Positions 52,551-60,109 of a stretch of 64,000 nt of DNA are shown piece by piece. The notes beneath the pieces were generated by a model. It was not told the origin of the DNA and did no database searches. It saw only the letters and a program-made list of their open reading frames with translations. How positions within the stretch are numbered: position 1 is the stretch's first letter; each line of letters opens with the position of its first letter. The translations under genes and the position numbers were made by a program. Source of the DNA: JAVKSL01 sp050744085 (GTDB lineage: Bacteria > Actinomycetota > Acidimicrobiia > Acidimicrobiales > JAJPHD01); the NCBI GenBank assembly GCA_050744085.1, contig JBOGGU010000139.1:54555-118554 (forward strand), written 5' to 3'.

Positions 52551-53674
52551 TCGGGGGCTGCCTTCTTGGGAGCGCCCGCCGCCGCCCCCGCGGCCGCCGG
52601 TCCCGAATTGAAGTTCTCGTGGAAGCGGCTGGGGGTGGGCCCCCGCTGGTTCTGGTACCTCGAACCTGCAGCCACCGAGCCGTAAGGGGCGTCGGCTGGG
52701 GTGGTCATCTGCAGGAAGCTGATCTGGCCGATCTTCATCCCCGGGTACACGGTGATGGGCAGGTTCGCCACGTTGGAGAGCTCCAGGGTGAGGTGCCCGT
52801 CGAAGCCAGGGTCGATGAACCCCGCAGTGTTGGACACGAACACCCCCCCCACCCCGGCCACGAAGTTCTCGATCCGCCGGCCGTCGGGGCGGACCTCCAG
52901 GTCGAACACGGGCTCGACGCTACCGAGGTCCGCTACCTCGACCACCTCGTCCCAGCCCAACGGGCCGGGACCAGCCGCGGCCGGGTCGGAGGAGCCGGGG
53001 TCGCCCACCTCGCCCACGTCCTCGGGGACCGCCACCCTGGTGCCCCGGCGCAGCATCAAGGTTCGCCGTTTGGCGGGCCGTCCCTCGGGGTCGGCGCAGA
53101 ACAAGTTGTGACCTGCGGTGACACGCACCTGGCGCCCCGAGGCGAGGCGCACCTCGAAGATATTGTCCGGAGGCCCCTGGTACCAACCGGTGATGGCGTG
53201 CCAACCCACCTCCGAGCTGTCTGGGTCGAAAGCCAGTACCGAGCCCTCCAGCTTCTGGGTCACCACCTCGCCAATGTCCCAGACCTCGACACTGGCCCCT
53301 TGGCGGACCAGCACCGGCTCGCTCCCCGGCAGGCTGGAGTGGATGAGCAGCCCGAGGCGGCCGAGGCTGGACTTGCCCTCCAGGCGGCCCACTAGGTCGT
53401 CGGCGAGGGCCACCCGCTCAGCTGTGGCGCCGAGCACGAACTCACCGGGGTGCAGGACCAGGGAGTCGCCGTCGGAGACCTCGACCAGCTCGGTGAGGTC
53501 CTCCTGATTCTCCTTCACGTCGATGACCCTGGTTGTGTGGTTGCGGAAGAGACGGAACCAGCGATCCACGTGCAGGTCGACCGAGGACGGCTGGATACAG
53601 GCGGGGTCGAGGGGGTCGATGACTATCCGGCCGCTGGCCAGGCATTCGCGGATGGTGCGGTCGGACAGGATCAT
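52541..53674 (-). CDS. dcd: dCTP deaminase interrupted by a mini-intein
   Basis: A 377-residue precursor from ATG 53674. The exteins make a normal Dcd of about 208 residues: MILSDRTIRECLASG, IQPSSVDLHVDRWFRLF, GKSSLGRLGLLIHS, then TAGFIDPGFDGHLTLELSN and GSRYQNQRGPTPSRF. Dcd turns dCTP into dUTP (or dUMP in bifunctional forms) for thymidylate synthesis. The intein (residues 114-282) lies between HS and TAGF, the most conserved part of the protein, so activity should depend on splicing. The C-terminal 20 residues are an Ala/Pro-rich tail that overlaps the start of the next gene. Confidence 0.93.
   Translation of the reverse strand: MILSDRTIRECLASGRIVIDPLDPACIQPSSVDLHVDRWFRLFRNHTTRVIDVKENQEDLTELVEVSDGDSLVLHPGEFVLGATAERVALADDLVGRLEGKSSLGRLGLLIHSSLPGSEPVLVRQGASVEVWDIGEVVTQKLEGSVLAFDPDSSEVGWHAITGWYQGPPDNIFEVRLASGRQVRVTAGHNLFCADPEGRPAKRRTLMLRRGTRVAVPEDVGEVGDPGSSDPAAAGPGPLGWDEVVEVADLGSVEPVFDLEVRPDGRRIENFVAGVGGVFVSNTAGFIDPGFDGHLTLELSNVANLPITVYPGMKIGQISFLQMTTPADAPYGSVAAGSRYQNQRGPTPSRFHENFNSGPAAAGAAAGAPKKAAPECP
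52829..53335 (-). other. Mini-intein within dcd (169 residues)
   Basis: Intein residues 1-10 are SLPGSEPVLV (block A, Ser at position 1), RVTAGHNLF (71-79) is block B with the T-x-x-H motif, VFDLEVRPDG and IENFVAGVGGVFVSN (143-169) form blocks F and G ending in Asn, and the +1 extein residue is Thr. No LAGLIDADG or other homing endonuclease is present. The penultimate residue is Ser in place of the usual His, which some active inteins tolerate. The borders are sharp because the flanking Dcd motif HS-TAGFIDPGF is highly conserved. Confidence 0.9.
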
Positions 53675-53808
53675 GCCTGTCCGCAGGTTAGGTGATCTTG
53701 CGCAGTTGGTCGTAGTTGGCGTCCGGGACACCAGGCCGGCCCCCGCTTGGTACTGTCGGTCATGCCCTTCGGCACAGCTTCCAGGGCTCAGGGTCGGCGA
53801 GCCGCAGC

Positions 53809-55185
53809 ATGATGGCTGACCGGCGCATGCCAGCCGTCGGGGCCTCTCGACCTGTCGGCCGCGAACCGCTCCCAGCGAAGCCGGAGGATTGCGGCGCTTC
53901 GCACCTTCTCGCCCGGTGCTGGGAGGTATTGGCCATCGCAGTGCGCCCCGGCCTGGTTGGCCTGTGGTGGCGGCTCGGGGGACGAGGAGGGAACCGGGCC
54001 CGCGCCGAGGCCTTCGCCAAGTCGCTTCGAGCCGGGCTCGAGCGGGGTGGCGTCACGCTGGTGAAGTTGGGCCAGATGGCATCGACGCAATCCGAGAAGC
54101 TGCCCGTCGAGGTGCTGGTCGAGCTTGCGCGCCTGAGGGACCAGGTTGCGCCGCTGAGTCCGGAGCAGTTGGAAAGGGTGCTGCGCGATGAGCTCGGGGC
54201 GGCCTGGCCCGACCTATTCGCCTCGTTCGACCCCGTGCCAGTGGCCGCTGCCTCTGTGGCCCAGGTGCACCACGCGAGGTTGGCTTGCGGGACTGAGGTA
54301 GCAGTCAAGGCCCAGCGCCCTGGGCTGCGCGAGGAGGTCCAGGTCGACCTCTGCATCATGGCCTGGCTGGCCAGGCTTGCCGACGCGCGCACCAGTTGGG
54401 CCAAGAGGCTGGGTGTGGTCGAGCTGGTGTCGGGCTTTGCAGCGTCGCTTCGCCAGGAGCTCGACTTCCGGCTCGAGGCTGCCAACCTTGCGGCTGCCGC
54501 GGCCGGTGCCATCAGCCGCGGTGAAGATGTCTCGATCGTGGTGCCGGGCGCGTACGAGGATTTGTGCACCGAGCGCGTCCTGGTGATGGACTGGCTGGAA
54601 GGCGTGCCGCTGGCCGGGGAGGACGGCGTGCCGCTGGTCGGGGCGGACCAGGCGATACCCGAGCGCGGTGTCGACTCCCAGAAGCTGGCCCACGCGTTGC
54701 TCGTCTTCCTGCTCCGGCAGATCCTGGTCGACGGGGTCTTTCACGCCGACCCGCACCCGGGGAACGTCCTCAGGCTGGCGGACGGACGGCTCGGCCTACT
54801 CGACTTCGGTTCGGTGGGAACGATCGGGCCGGAGATCCGCATCGCGCTGCGGCGCCTCATGGTCTCGGTGGAGCGCTGGGACGTGAGCGAGGCAATGGAC
54901 GCCTTCTTGGTGCTGCTCACAACTCCTCCAGACCTTGACAAGGAGGAGCTCTCCTCGGTGTTCGAAGAGTTCATGGGCCGCTACTTGGGGCCGGGCATGG
55001 CCCTGAGGACGCAACTGTTCACTGCCCTGGTGAAGCTGGTCACGACCTATGACCTGACCATCTCCAAAGAGGTGGCCACGGTCTTTCGCGCACTGGCCAC
55101 CCTGGATAGTACCCTCGCCATGCTGGCGCCTGGGTTCGACATGGTCGCCGAGGTCCGGGCCATGTCGACCGACGATGTCGCCTAA
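53809..55185 (+). CDS. ABC1/UbiB family atypical kinase
   Basis: A 458-residue UbiB-family protein: KLGQMAST (the KxGQ motif), AASVAQVHHA (A-rich loop), VAVKAQRPG with the catalytic Lys, VFHADPHPGN and LLDFGSVG for metal binding. It lacks a clear C-terminal membrane helix. The family supports quinone biosynthesis or lipid homeostasis. ATG 53809 is chosen (MMADRRMP); it is divergent from dcd. The N-terminal 60 residues are not conserved. Confidence 0.9.
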   Translation: MMADRRMPAVGASRPVGREPLPAKPEDCGASHLLARCWEVLAIAVRPGLVGLWWRLGGRGGNRARAEAFAKSLRAGLERGGVTLVKLGQMASTQSEKLPVEVLVELARLRDQVAPLSPEQLERVLRDELGAAWPDLFASFDPVPVAAASVAQVHHARLACGTEVAVKAQRPGLREEVQVDLCIMAWLARLADARTSWAKRLGVVELVSGFAASLRQELDFRLEAANLAAAAAGAISRGEDVSIVVPGAYEDLCTERVLVMDWLEGVPLAGEDGVPLVGADQAIPERGVDSQKLAHALLVFLLRQILVDGVFHADPHPGNVLRLADGRLGLLDFGSVGTIGPEIRIALRRLMVSVERWDVSEAMDAFLVLLTTPPDLDKEELSSVFEEFMGRYLGPGMALRTQLFTALVKLVTTYDLTISKEVATVFRALATLDSTLAMLAPGFDMVAEVRAMSTDDVA

Positions 55186-55209
55186 GGGCCTGTCCGAAAC
55201 CGGGGCGCC

Positions 55210-55728
55210 CTAACCCCGGCGGAAGAGCCCACCACGCTTCTTGTCACCGCCGGACGACGAAGCCGCTGCTGACCGGCCGCCGCTGGCTCCGATGAGGCCC
55301 TGCAGGTTCTCGGCGAAGACGTTGATGAGAGCAGTGGTCACATCGGTCTCCATGCCCCGACCCATCTGCACCGCCTTGCCGCTGACGTTGATGTCGCAGT
55401 CGAGCTTCACACGGGTGCTGTCGGAGCCTTCGCCGGACAGCGTGGCCGTAACCGACGCGTTGGCGTTCCCCTGGCCCTTGATCTCGCTGCCGCTTGCCGT
55501 CAGGACTGCTCGGTGGGAACCGGCGTTGCGCTCGGTGAAGCGGGCCGCCCCCTGGTACACAAGCTTTACCGAACCCATGTCGAGGTTGACCTTGCCGTTG
55601 TACTCGTCCCCACTCGAACCCGACAGGCTGGCGCCGGGAAAGCAGGGGGCGATCTTCGCCAGGTCGGTCATCACCGACCAGGCCTGATCGACCCCACAGG
55701 GTACCCGGAACTCGTTGGTCAGCTTCAC
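55210..55728 (-). CDS. SRPBCC/CoxG-like protein
   Basis: A 172-residue START-like protein close to CoxG (carbon monoxide dehydrogenase subunit G). It begins MKLTNEFRVPCGVDQAWSVM and has CFPGASL and YNGKVNLDMGSVKL. The C-terminal 25 residues are Ser/Gly/Lys-rich. CoxG proteins help membrane attachment or maturation of CO-dehydrogenase-type enzymes, but many SRPBCC paralogues have other roles, and no cox genes are near. GTG 55728 follows GGGAGGG. It converges with the ABC1 kinase gene. Confidence 0.82.
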   Translation of the reverse strand: MKLTNEFRVPCGVDQAWSVMTDLAKIAPCFPGASLSGSSGDEYNGKVNLDMGSVKLVYQGAARFTERNAGSHRAVLTASGSEIKGQGNANASVTATLSGEGSDSTRVKLDCDINVSGKAVQMGRGMETDVTTALINVFAENLQGLIGASGGRSAAASSSGGDKKRGGLFRRG

Positions 55729-55926
55729 AGTCCTATATCCCTCCCGTAATGAGCGGCAGCAATGGATGATGCCGTGTCCTTGTAGGCCAGTCCGAGCCGC
55801 TCCCCACGGGACTCGCTGGTGTTAGCTCGGTCCTCGAAAGCTTAGCCCAAACGCCTCCAAGGAGGGCGTGAACGGCCGGATCGGAGTTTGCCGCAGGGAG
55901 CGGGGGCAAGCGATCGTGCCTAGGGC

Positions 55927-56089
55927 CTACGGCTTCGGGTACCGGTTTCGGTGCATGACCAGGCCTTTCGAGCCAAATTCCACGAACGCGGCCTCGGTCA
56001 GGGCTTCGACCACGGGTTGGGTCGTGAGCCTCGGTGGCGAGCATCTGTGCGATCCGTCTCGGTAGCTGCGCGTCGACAAGGAACCGCAC
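55927..56089 (-). pseudogene. DUF5615 PIN-like toxin gene with internal deletion
   Basis: ATG 56089 starts MRFLVDAQLPRRIAQML, the N-terminus of DUF5615 PIN-like proteins. After about 24 residues the sequence jumps, in another frame, to VVEALTEAAFVEFGSKGLVMHR, the family C-terminus, and ends at TAG 55927. About 200 bases of the middle, including other active-site residues, are missing. The original frame continues as nonsense to 55733. Confidence 0.75.
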
Positions 56090-56442
56090 CCAGCGGCCTC
56101 ATCCAGTCCCCTGTTTGGAGGACCCGGAGGCATCTGGGCGTTGCCACGGGCAAGAGGGCCCTGGCCTGGGTATGGCGCCTTGCCTGCGACGGCCATGTCC
56201 GGGTGGTGTCCCACGGGCCGAACGCCACGCCCATGGACGTGGGACGGCACAGCCGGACAGTGCCCACCAGCTTGCGCAGGGCGCTGACAATACAAGACAG
56301 CACAGGTGCCGCCTCGCGGGCCTTAGCAAACAGATTGTGGCACCGACCCCTCCTCGAAGTGCCAGTGGCGCCCCGGCGGAGGCGCCCCGATCACCCGCGT
56401 CCGGATCACCGCCCAAGGTCGGAGTGCTGAGCGCCCGCCCCC
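56090..56442. other. Gene-free stretch, 353 bp
   Basis: No convincing gene. It may have held the antitoxin partner of the DUF5615 remnant, but I see no DUF433-like sequence in any frame. A short inverted pair GCGCCCCGGC/GGCGCCCCG is present near 56370. Confidence 0.4.
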
Positions 56443-56826
56443 TCAACCCGCCCTGCGCTCCTCCGCGGCTCGCGAGAGCTGGCGATCAAAAGTGGCCACC
56501 CTTGCGCTGGCAATCTCAGCGGCAAGCATGACACAGCAGTCCGGCATCTTGAGCCCGGTGCCCGCCTGCAGGCGAGCAAGGCGAACGGCGGCATCCTCAG
56601 GGAACGGCACCTCGAAGACCTCAAGTTCACGCAGGGTCTCTTGCACAACGCCCAGCCTGTCGTCTCGAACCGGGCCGACAAGCACCTCTGCCAGCGTGAG
56701 CGGGTTGATCCCAAAGTCGTCATCAACAGCCGCTACCAGCATTGCCTCGGCCTCCACATGATGGCCGTCTTCTGCGTCCAAGTAGGCGATGAGGACGCTC
56801 GCGTCCAACACAATCACCCCGGCCAC
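56443..56826 (-). CDS. vapC: PIN-domain toxin VapC
   Basis: A 127-residue PIN-domain RNase: VIVLDASVLIAYLDAEDGHH, LAEVLVGP, MPDCCVMLAAE and ATFDRQL carry the four acidic positions. ATG 56826 lies inside the end of the upstream antitoxin gene (13-base overlap), the classic arrangement of a type II toxin-antitoxin pair. It is a different subfamily from the vapC at 32048. Confidence 0.9.
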   Translation of the reverse strand: MAGVIVLDASVLIAYLDAEDGHHVEAEAMLVAAVDDDFGINPLTLAEVLVGPVRDDRLGVVQETLRELEVFEVPFPEDAAVRLARLQAGTGLKMPDCCVMLAAEIASARVATFDRQLSRAAEERRAG

Positions 56827-57077
56827 TCCTTGCGCAGCTCGGACAAGTAATCGGGGCCATAGGCGCCGGTCGCCGCCCCGCTGCGGAGCCGCAAGGCAGC
56901 GAGCCGACGATCATGCCGATCCTGCTGGGCTCCCCTGGCAGCGCGGTCGCCTTCGAGCGCCAGGCGAGCAAGCAACTGCGCTCGACTCAGCTCCGGCCAT
57001 CGCTGCGCCGCGGCGTCCAAGGCTTCGGCCAGCTCGTTCGTCTCGGTCACGAAGTGGCGAGGGCGGACAGTGGGCAT
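56814..57077 (-). CDS. vapB: Antitoxin of the VapC pair
   Basis: An 87-residue protein from ATG 57077: MPTVRPRHFVTETNELAEAL, then RWPELSRAQLLARLALEGD and a C-terminal YLSELRKEWPG tail. It is small, basic in the middle, and placed before vapC with overlap, so an antitoxin role is likely. The DNA-binding fold is probably a ribbon-helix-helix, but this is inferred. The frame is open further upstream without support. Confidence 0.78.
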   Translation of the reverse strand: MPTVRPRHFVTETNELAEALDAAAQRWPELSRAQLLARLALEGDRAARGAQQDRHDRRLAALRLRSGAATGAYGPDYLSELRKEWPG

Positions 57078-57570
57078 AGCCGAAGTGTAGCACCCGACCG
57101 GGCCGGTGCTACAGCCTCGCCCGTCACCCCGCCCGCGCCATTCGGGCAGATGGGCCAGGCGTCGAGCGGCGAGCAGCCCTCCCCGGGGAGCTACGCCCTC
57201 ACCGACTCGACCCGTCACCACACGCCTCGTCGAGCGGGGGCGAGGCCCCGGTAGAGAATCCGCCAGAGCCGAGCCGACCTCGGGGCGACCTGAATGGACA
57301 TGCTGGGGCAGGAGGCGCCAGAACTCGACCCCAAGTGGGTCAACAGGCCGGTCCGGTCGCCAGCGCCGCCGGAGGACCTCGCCCGACGACATCTTCGGGC
57401 CATCCTCAACAGCTGGGTCCCAATGAGGGTCCCGGCGGTCCGTCAAAACGACTTTGGGTCCCCGTTTGGGTCCCAGGCCCTCCTACAACGAATCTGTGCG
57501 GACTTCTACACCAACTCTCACCTGCACTTTCTTGTGGAGAAGACGATGTCTTATTCAAACCTCGCCGGCA
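57078..57570. other. Gene-free stretch with TTTGGGTCCC direct repeats; possible element border
   Basis: About 490 bases without a recognisable gene. TTTGGGTCCC occurs at 57453 and 57465, and TGGGTCCC at 57414. GC drops after 57430. It lies between a toxin-antitoxin pair and the genes of the putative conjugative element, so it may hold an old insertion point. No tRNA gene is visible. Confidence 0.35.
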
Positions 57571-58059
57571 TCAGGGAGCGGCTGCGTCATCTCGGGTAGT
57601 ACCGGGAGTCGTCTGGGCGTTCATGGTGTCGTTGTCTTCGGCGGCCGTCGGAGCGGCTTCGACTTTGCGGCCGAGCATTCCGAGGATGCTGACGAACATG
57701 AGCCCAGCGAAGACTCCGGGGAACAGTGAATACCAACGAAAGCCGCTTTCATTCAGCACTGCAGTCCAGTATCCGAAGCCGGCCGACAAGAGGGCTGCAA
57801 ACACAACGGATGACCAGGGGATGTCGCGACGAGTGGTCCGCAGGTCGACTCCCGCAAGCATCGCCACCTCAAGAATGATCTTGTTGGAGAGCGCCGTATG
57901 GGAAAACGTGCCCGGTCCAAATGCCGGAAACGCCTCTAGAGCACGGAGTAGCTTGAGATCTCCTTCGATGCCAGCTCGACGCCGCGTCCTTCCGATGATT
58001 CCGATCTTTTCGAGGATCGCCGCAAGAGCCTGGGCGATCGCGTTGATCAGGTCTCCCAC
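57571..58059 (-). CDS. Hypothetical membrane protein
   Basis: A 162-residue protein: an amphipathic N-terminus (MGDLINAIAQALAAILEKIG), a basic patch (GRTRRRAG), then two membrane helices (SSVVFAALLSAGFGYWTAVL and YSLFPGVFAGLMFVSILGML) and a hydrophilic tail. I do not recognise a family. It is downstream of the three-gene operon on the same strand, with an 83-base gap, and may be part of the same accessory block. Confidence 0.6.
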   Translation of the reverse strand: MGDLINAIAQALAAILEKIGIIGRTRRRAGIEGDLKLLRALEAFPAFGPGTFSHTALSNKIILEVAMLAGVDLRTTRRDIPWSSVVFAALLSAGFGYWTAVLNESGFRWYSLFPGVFAGLMFVSILGMLGRKVEAAPTAAEDNDTMNAQTTPGTTRDDAAAP

Positions 58060-58142
58060 GAGCGTTCCCCATCAGCGGTGACCCGGATCACGCCTAGTTC
58101 ATAATTATGGTGTCGGAAGCTCCAAGGTGACATTGCGGCCGG

Positions 58143-59696
58143 TCAGTTCGACTCGAAGCTGGGGAGGTGTCTCCCGAGGTATCCGACGTAGACCTTGCCG
58201 GTCTTGCCACCGGTGTCGTCCCAGAAGTGCAGACGAGGCGCAGGATCGGAGCCCTTTTCCAACTTGATGTGCTCTGCCATGTATGCCTCGCCATCTGAGC
58301 TGACATCGGTTGGTACCGGGAAGGTGCGAGCACGACGGAACCGGGGGTTGTTGGTAGTAGTCTCGTTCTCGGCCGCTGCTACCCACTCGGAGGGCACAAC
58401 CTCGGAGCCGGATGGGCTGGCCCGGCAGTACTGGAGGAAGTTTCCCTGCATCTGTCCGGAAGCCTTTGCCCGCCCGTAGCTCTGAAGTGCTCGCAGGGCC
58501 AGCCAGGCCTTCCTTCCCCAAGTGCCGGCTTTGACGTGCTGGTCCAGCTCGTCAGCAGATTCCGTCGTGTCGCCGACGATCACGAGGTCAAGATGAACCT
58601 TCGCGAGTTCCAGTGCCTCCGAGCAACTACTGGCCTCGGCTGGACGTTCGTCCTCTGGCGTAGGGGTACCCGCGACATACTGACCCGCATCAGCGAGGCG
58701 GCTCTCTAGCCAGCGGACCCTGGCACGGGCCTCCTCCGCCTCGGAAGCTGCCATGTCAGTTTCGAGCACCGCCGATTCGAGGTCCTGCTGAAGCCGATCT
58801 CGTTCCTCCTCGGTTCGGAGCAGATCCGCCAGCAACGCGTCAGCATCGGGAGCCTGGCGAGCGAACCCCGGCAATAGCGCCACACGGTTTCGGAACACGA
58901 TGGGTGGTCGCGCCGCGAGGGCCTTCCCGACGACTGCGCGCGCCACGACCTGTGCTCCTCGCTTGGCCGACGGCACGAACAGCTCCCGGCGGGCGAAACG
59001 GTGGCGTCTCGGGTATCGGTCGGGCACAGTCATCCCGGGAAGATACGTGCGGACGGCACCGCCGAATATATGCAGGTCGGGTCCCAGTTCCTTCGAGAGA
59101 GCACTGGTGGCGAGCCCGTCGAGGGCCCAAACATTGGCGACGCCGATCACGGTTACGGCGAGTGCGGCAGCCCGAGTGGTTGCTCCTAAGGGATCGGCGT
59201 TGTCACGGCTAGCTACGATCACCGGAACGCCTCGGTCTGGGTCGAGCAGTTCCTCGATCAGCTCACTGACTTGTCCTTCGTCCACCGTGCGGTGATTCGG
59301 GCGGAGCTGCGTCGAGCCGGAGCGACAGGTCGAACTGGCGAGGAACGTTCGTACCAACCCGGGGGGTGCCAGGACCGGCGGCGGACCGTAGGTGTCGTCG
59401 CTCACCCGCTCCAGGTCGATCCAGATCCAACCCTGATCCTCGGTGGCAATTGCGGTCAAGATCGTCGACCATCGCTGGCCCGAGTTCTCCTCGTCCAGTC
59501 TGAGCTGCACGGCCTCGACTCCGATGTCTTTTGCGGTGATGACCTCTACGCCTGCAGAGCCCTTGTCGATTCGGCCCGACTCGGGTATCTCGATATCGAT
59601 GCCTTTGATGTCCAACCACTGCAAAAAGACTTCGAGCGCTCCCCCGGTCAGATCGGGGCGGTTGTCGGTGAAGATCGTCCTGTAGACGGTGCTCAT
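58143..59696 (-). CDS. Unknown 517-aa protein, third gene of coupled operon
   Basis: ATG 59696 overlaps the stop of the GIY-YIG gene (ATGA). Residues 75-235 look like an alpha/beta domain (WIWIDLERVSDD, VPVIVASRDNADPLG, then FGGAVRTYLPG at 211-221), a pattern I have seen in uncharacterised actinobacterial proteins. Residues 295-340 form a coiled coil (EEERDRLQQDLESAV). The C-terminal 150 residues include LQSYGRAKASGQMQGNF and end LGRHLPSFESN, an adapter-like module. No catalytic motif is certain. Context and overlap suggest it acts with the two upstream proteins. Confidence 0.65.
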   Translation of the reverse strand: MSTVYRTIFTDNRPDLTGGALEVFLQWLDIKGIDIEIPESGRIDKGSAGVEVITAKDIGVEAVQLRLDEENSGQRWSTILTAIATEDQGWIWIDLERVSDDTYGPPPVLAPPGLVRTFLASSTCRSGSTQLRPNHRTVDEGQVSELIEELLDPDRGVPVIVASRDNADPLGATTRAAALAVTVIGVANVWALDGLATSALSKELGPDLHIFGGAVRTYLPGMTVPDRYPRRHRFARRELFVPSAKRGAQVVARAVVGKALAARPPIVFRNRVALLPGFARQAPDADALLADLLRTEEERDRLQQDLESAVLETDMAASEAEEARARVRWLESRLADAGQYVAGTPTPEDERPAEASSCSEALELAKVHLDLVIVGDTTESADELDQHVKAGTWGRKAWLALRALQSYGRAKASGQMQGNFLQYCRASPSGSEVVPSEWVAAAENETTTNNPRFRRARTFPVPTDVSSDGEAYMAEHIKLEKGSDPAPRLHFWDDTGGKTGKVYVGYLGRHLPSFESN

Positions 59697-60109
59697 GGCC
59701 GGACCTCCACCATGCTGCCTCGAACCGCGTTCGCGTCTCCCGAGGAGGGTGGGCGGGGCGACGGCAACCGATGCGAAAGAGCAGGACCGAGGTGAGCGCC
59801 GACAACCCCTTCGATCCGCCGGACTTCATCGCTCGGGGTGCCGGCGACGAGTGGGAGCACCCAGAGCACGTGCCAGGTTGCACGTTTGGCCGGGTCATCC
59901 AGGTGTTCGACGACGCGCTCTCTCAAGCCACCGACGGCCCGGCAGACCGAGCCTACGTAGCAGCACCGGCCACTCGCGTCCAGGGCGATGTAGACGGCGC
60001 TGCTGAAGACCAGCGGGAAGGGCTCGGTGGCCGGGACCGGCCACGGATGCGGCCGCACCAAGTACGACCCGGCGTACGAGCAGAGGACACGGTAGGTGGT
60101 CGAGTTCAC
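59693..60109 (-). CDS. GIY-YIG domain protein
   Basis: A 138-residue protein with a GIY-YIG nuclease-like core: AVYIALD (39-45) and CYVGSVCRAVGGLRERVVEHL (50-70), giving the V-Y-I ... Y-V-G pair and the following Arg-containing helix. The catalytic Glu could be in RRIEGVVGAHLGP. GTG 60109 overlaps the upstream stop (GTGA), and its stop overlaps the next start, so it is the middle gene of a tightly coupled operon. GIY-YIG proteins cut DNA in repair, homing and restriction; here an effector nuclease is a reasonable guess. Confidence 0.72.
   Translation of the reverse strand: MNSTTYRVLCSYAGSYLVRPHPWPVPATEPFPLVFSSAVYIALDASGRCCYVGSVCRAVGGLRERVVEHLDDPAKRATWHVLWVLPLVAGTPSDEVRRIEGVVGAHLGPALSHRLPSPRPPSSGDANAVRGSMVEVRP

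Noticed and set aside
57078..57570. tRNA gene as integration site of the conjugative element
   Set aside because: No cloverleaf with a plausible anticodon and T-arm could be found by eye on either strand.
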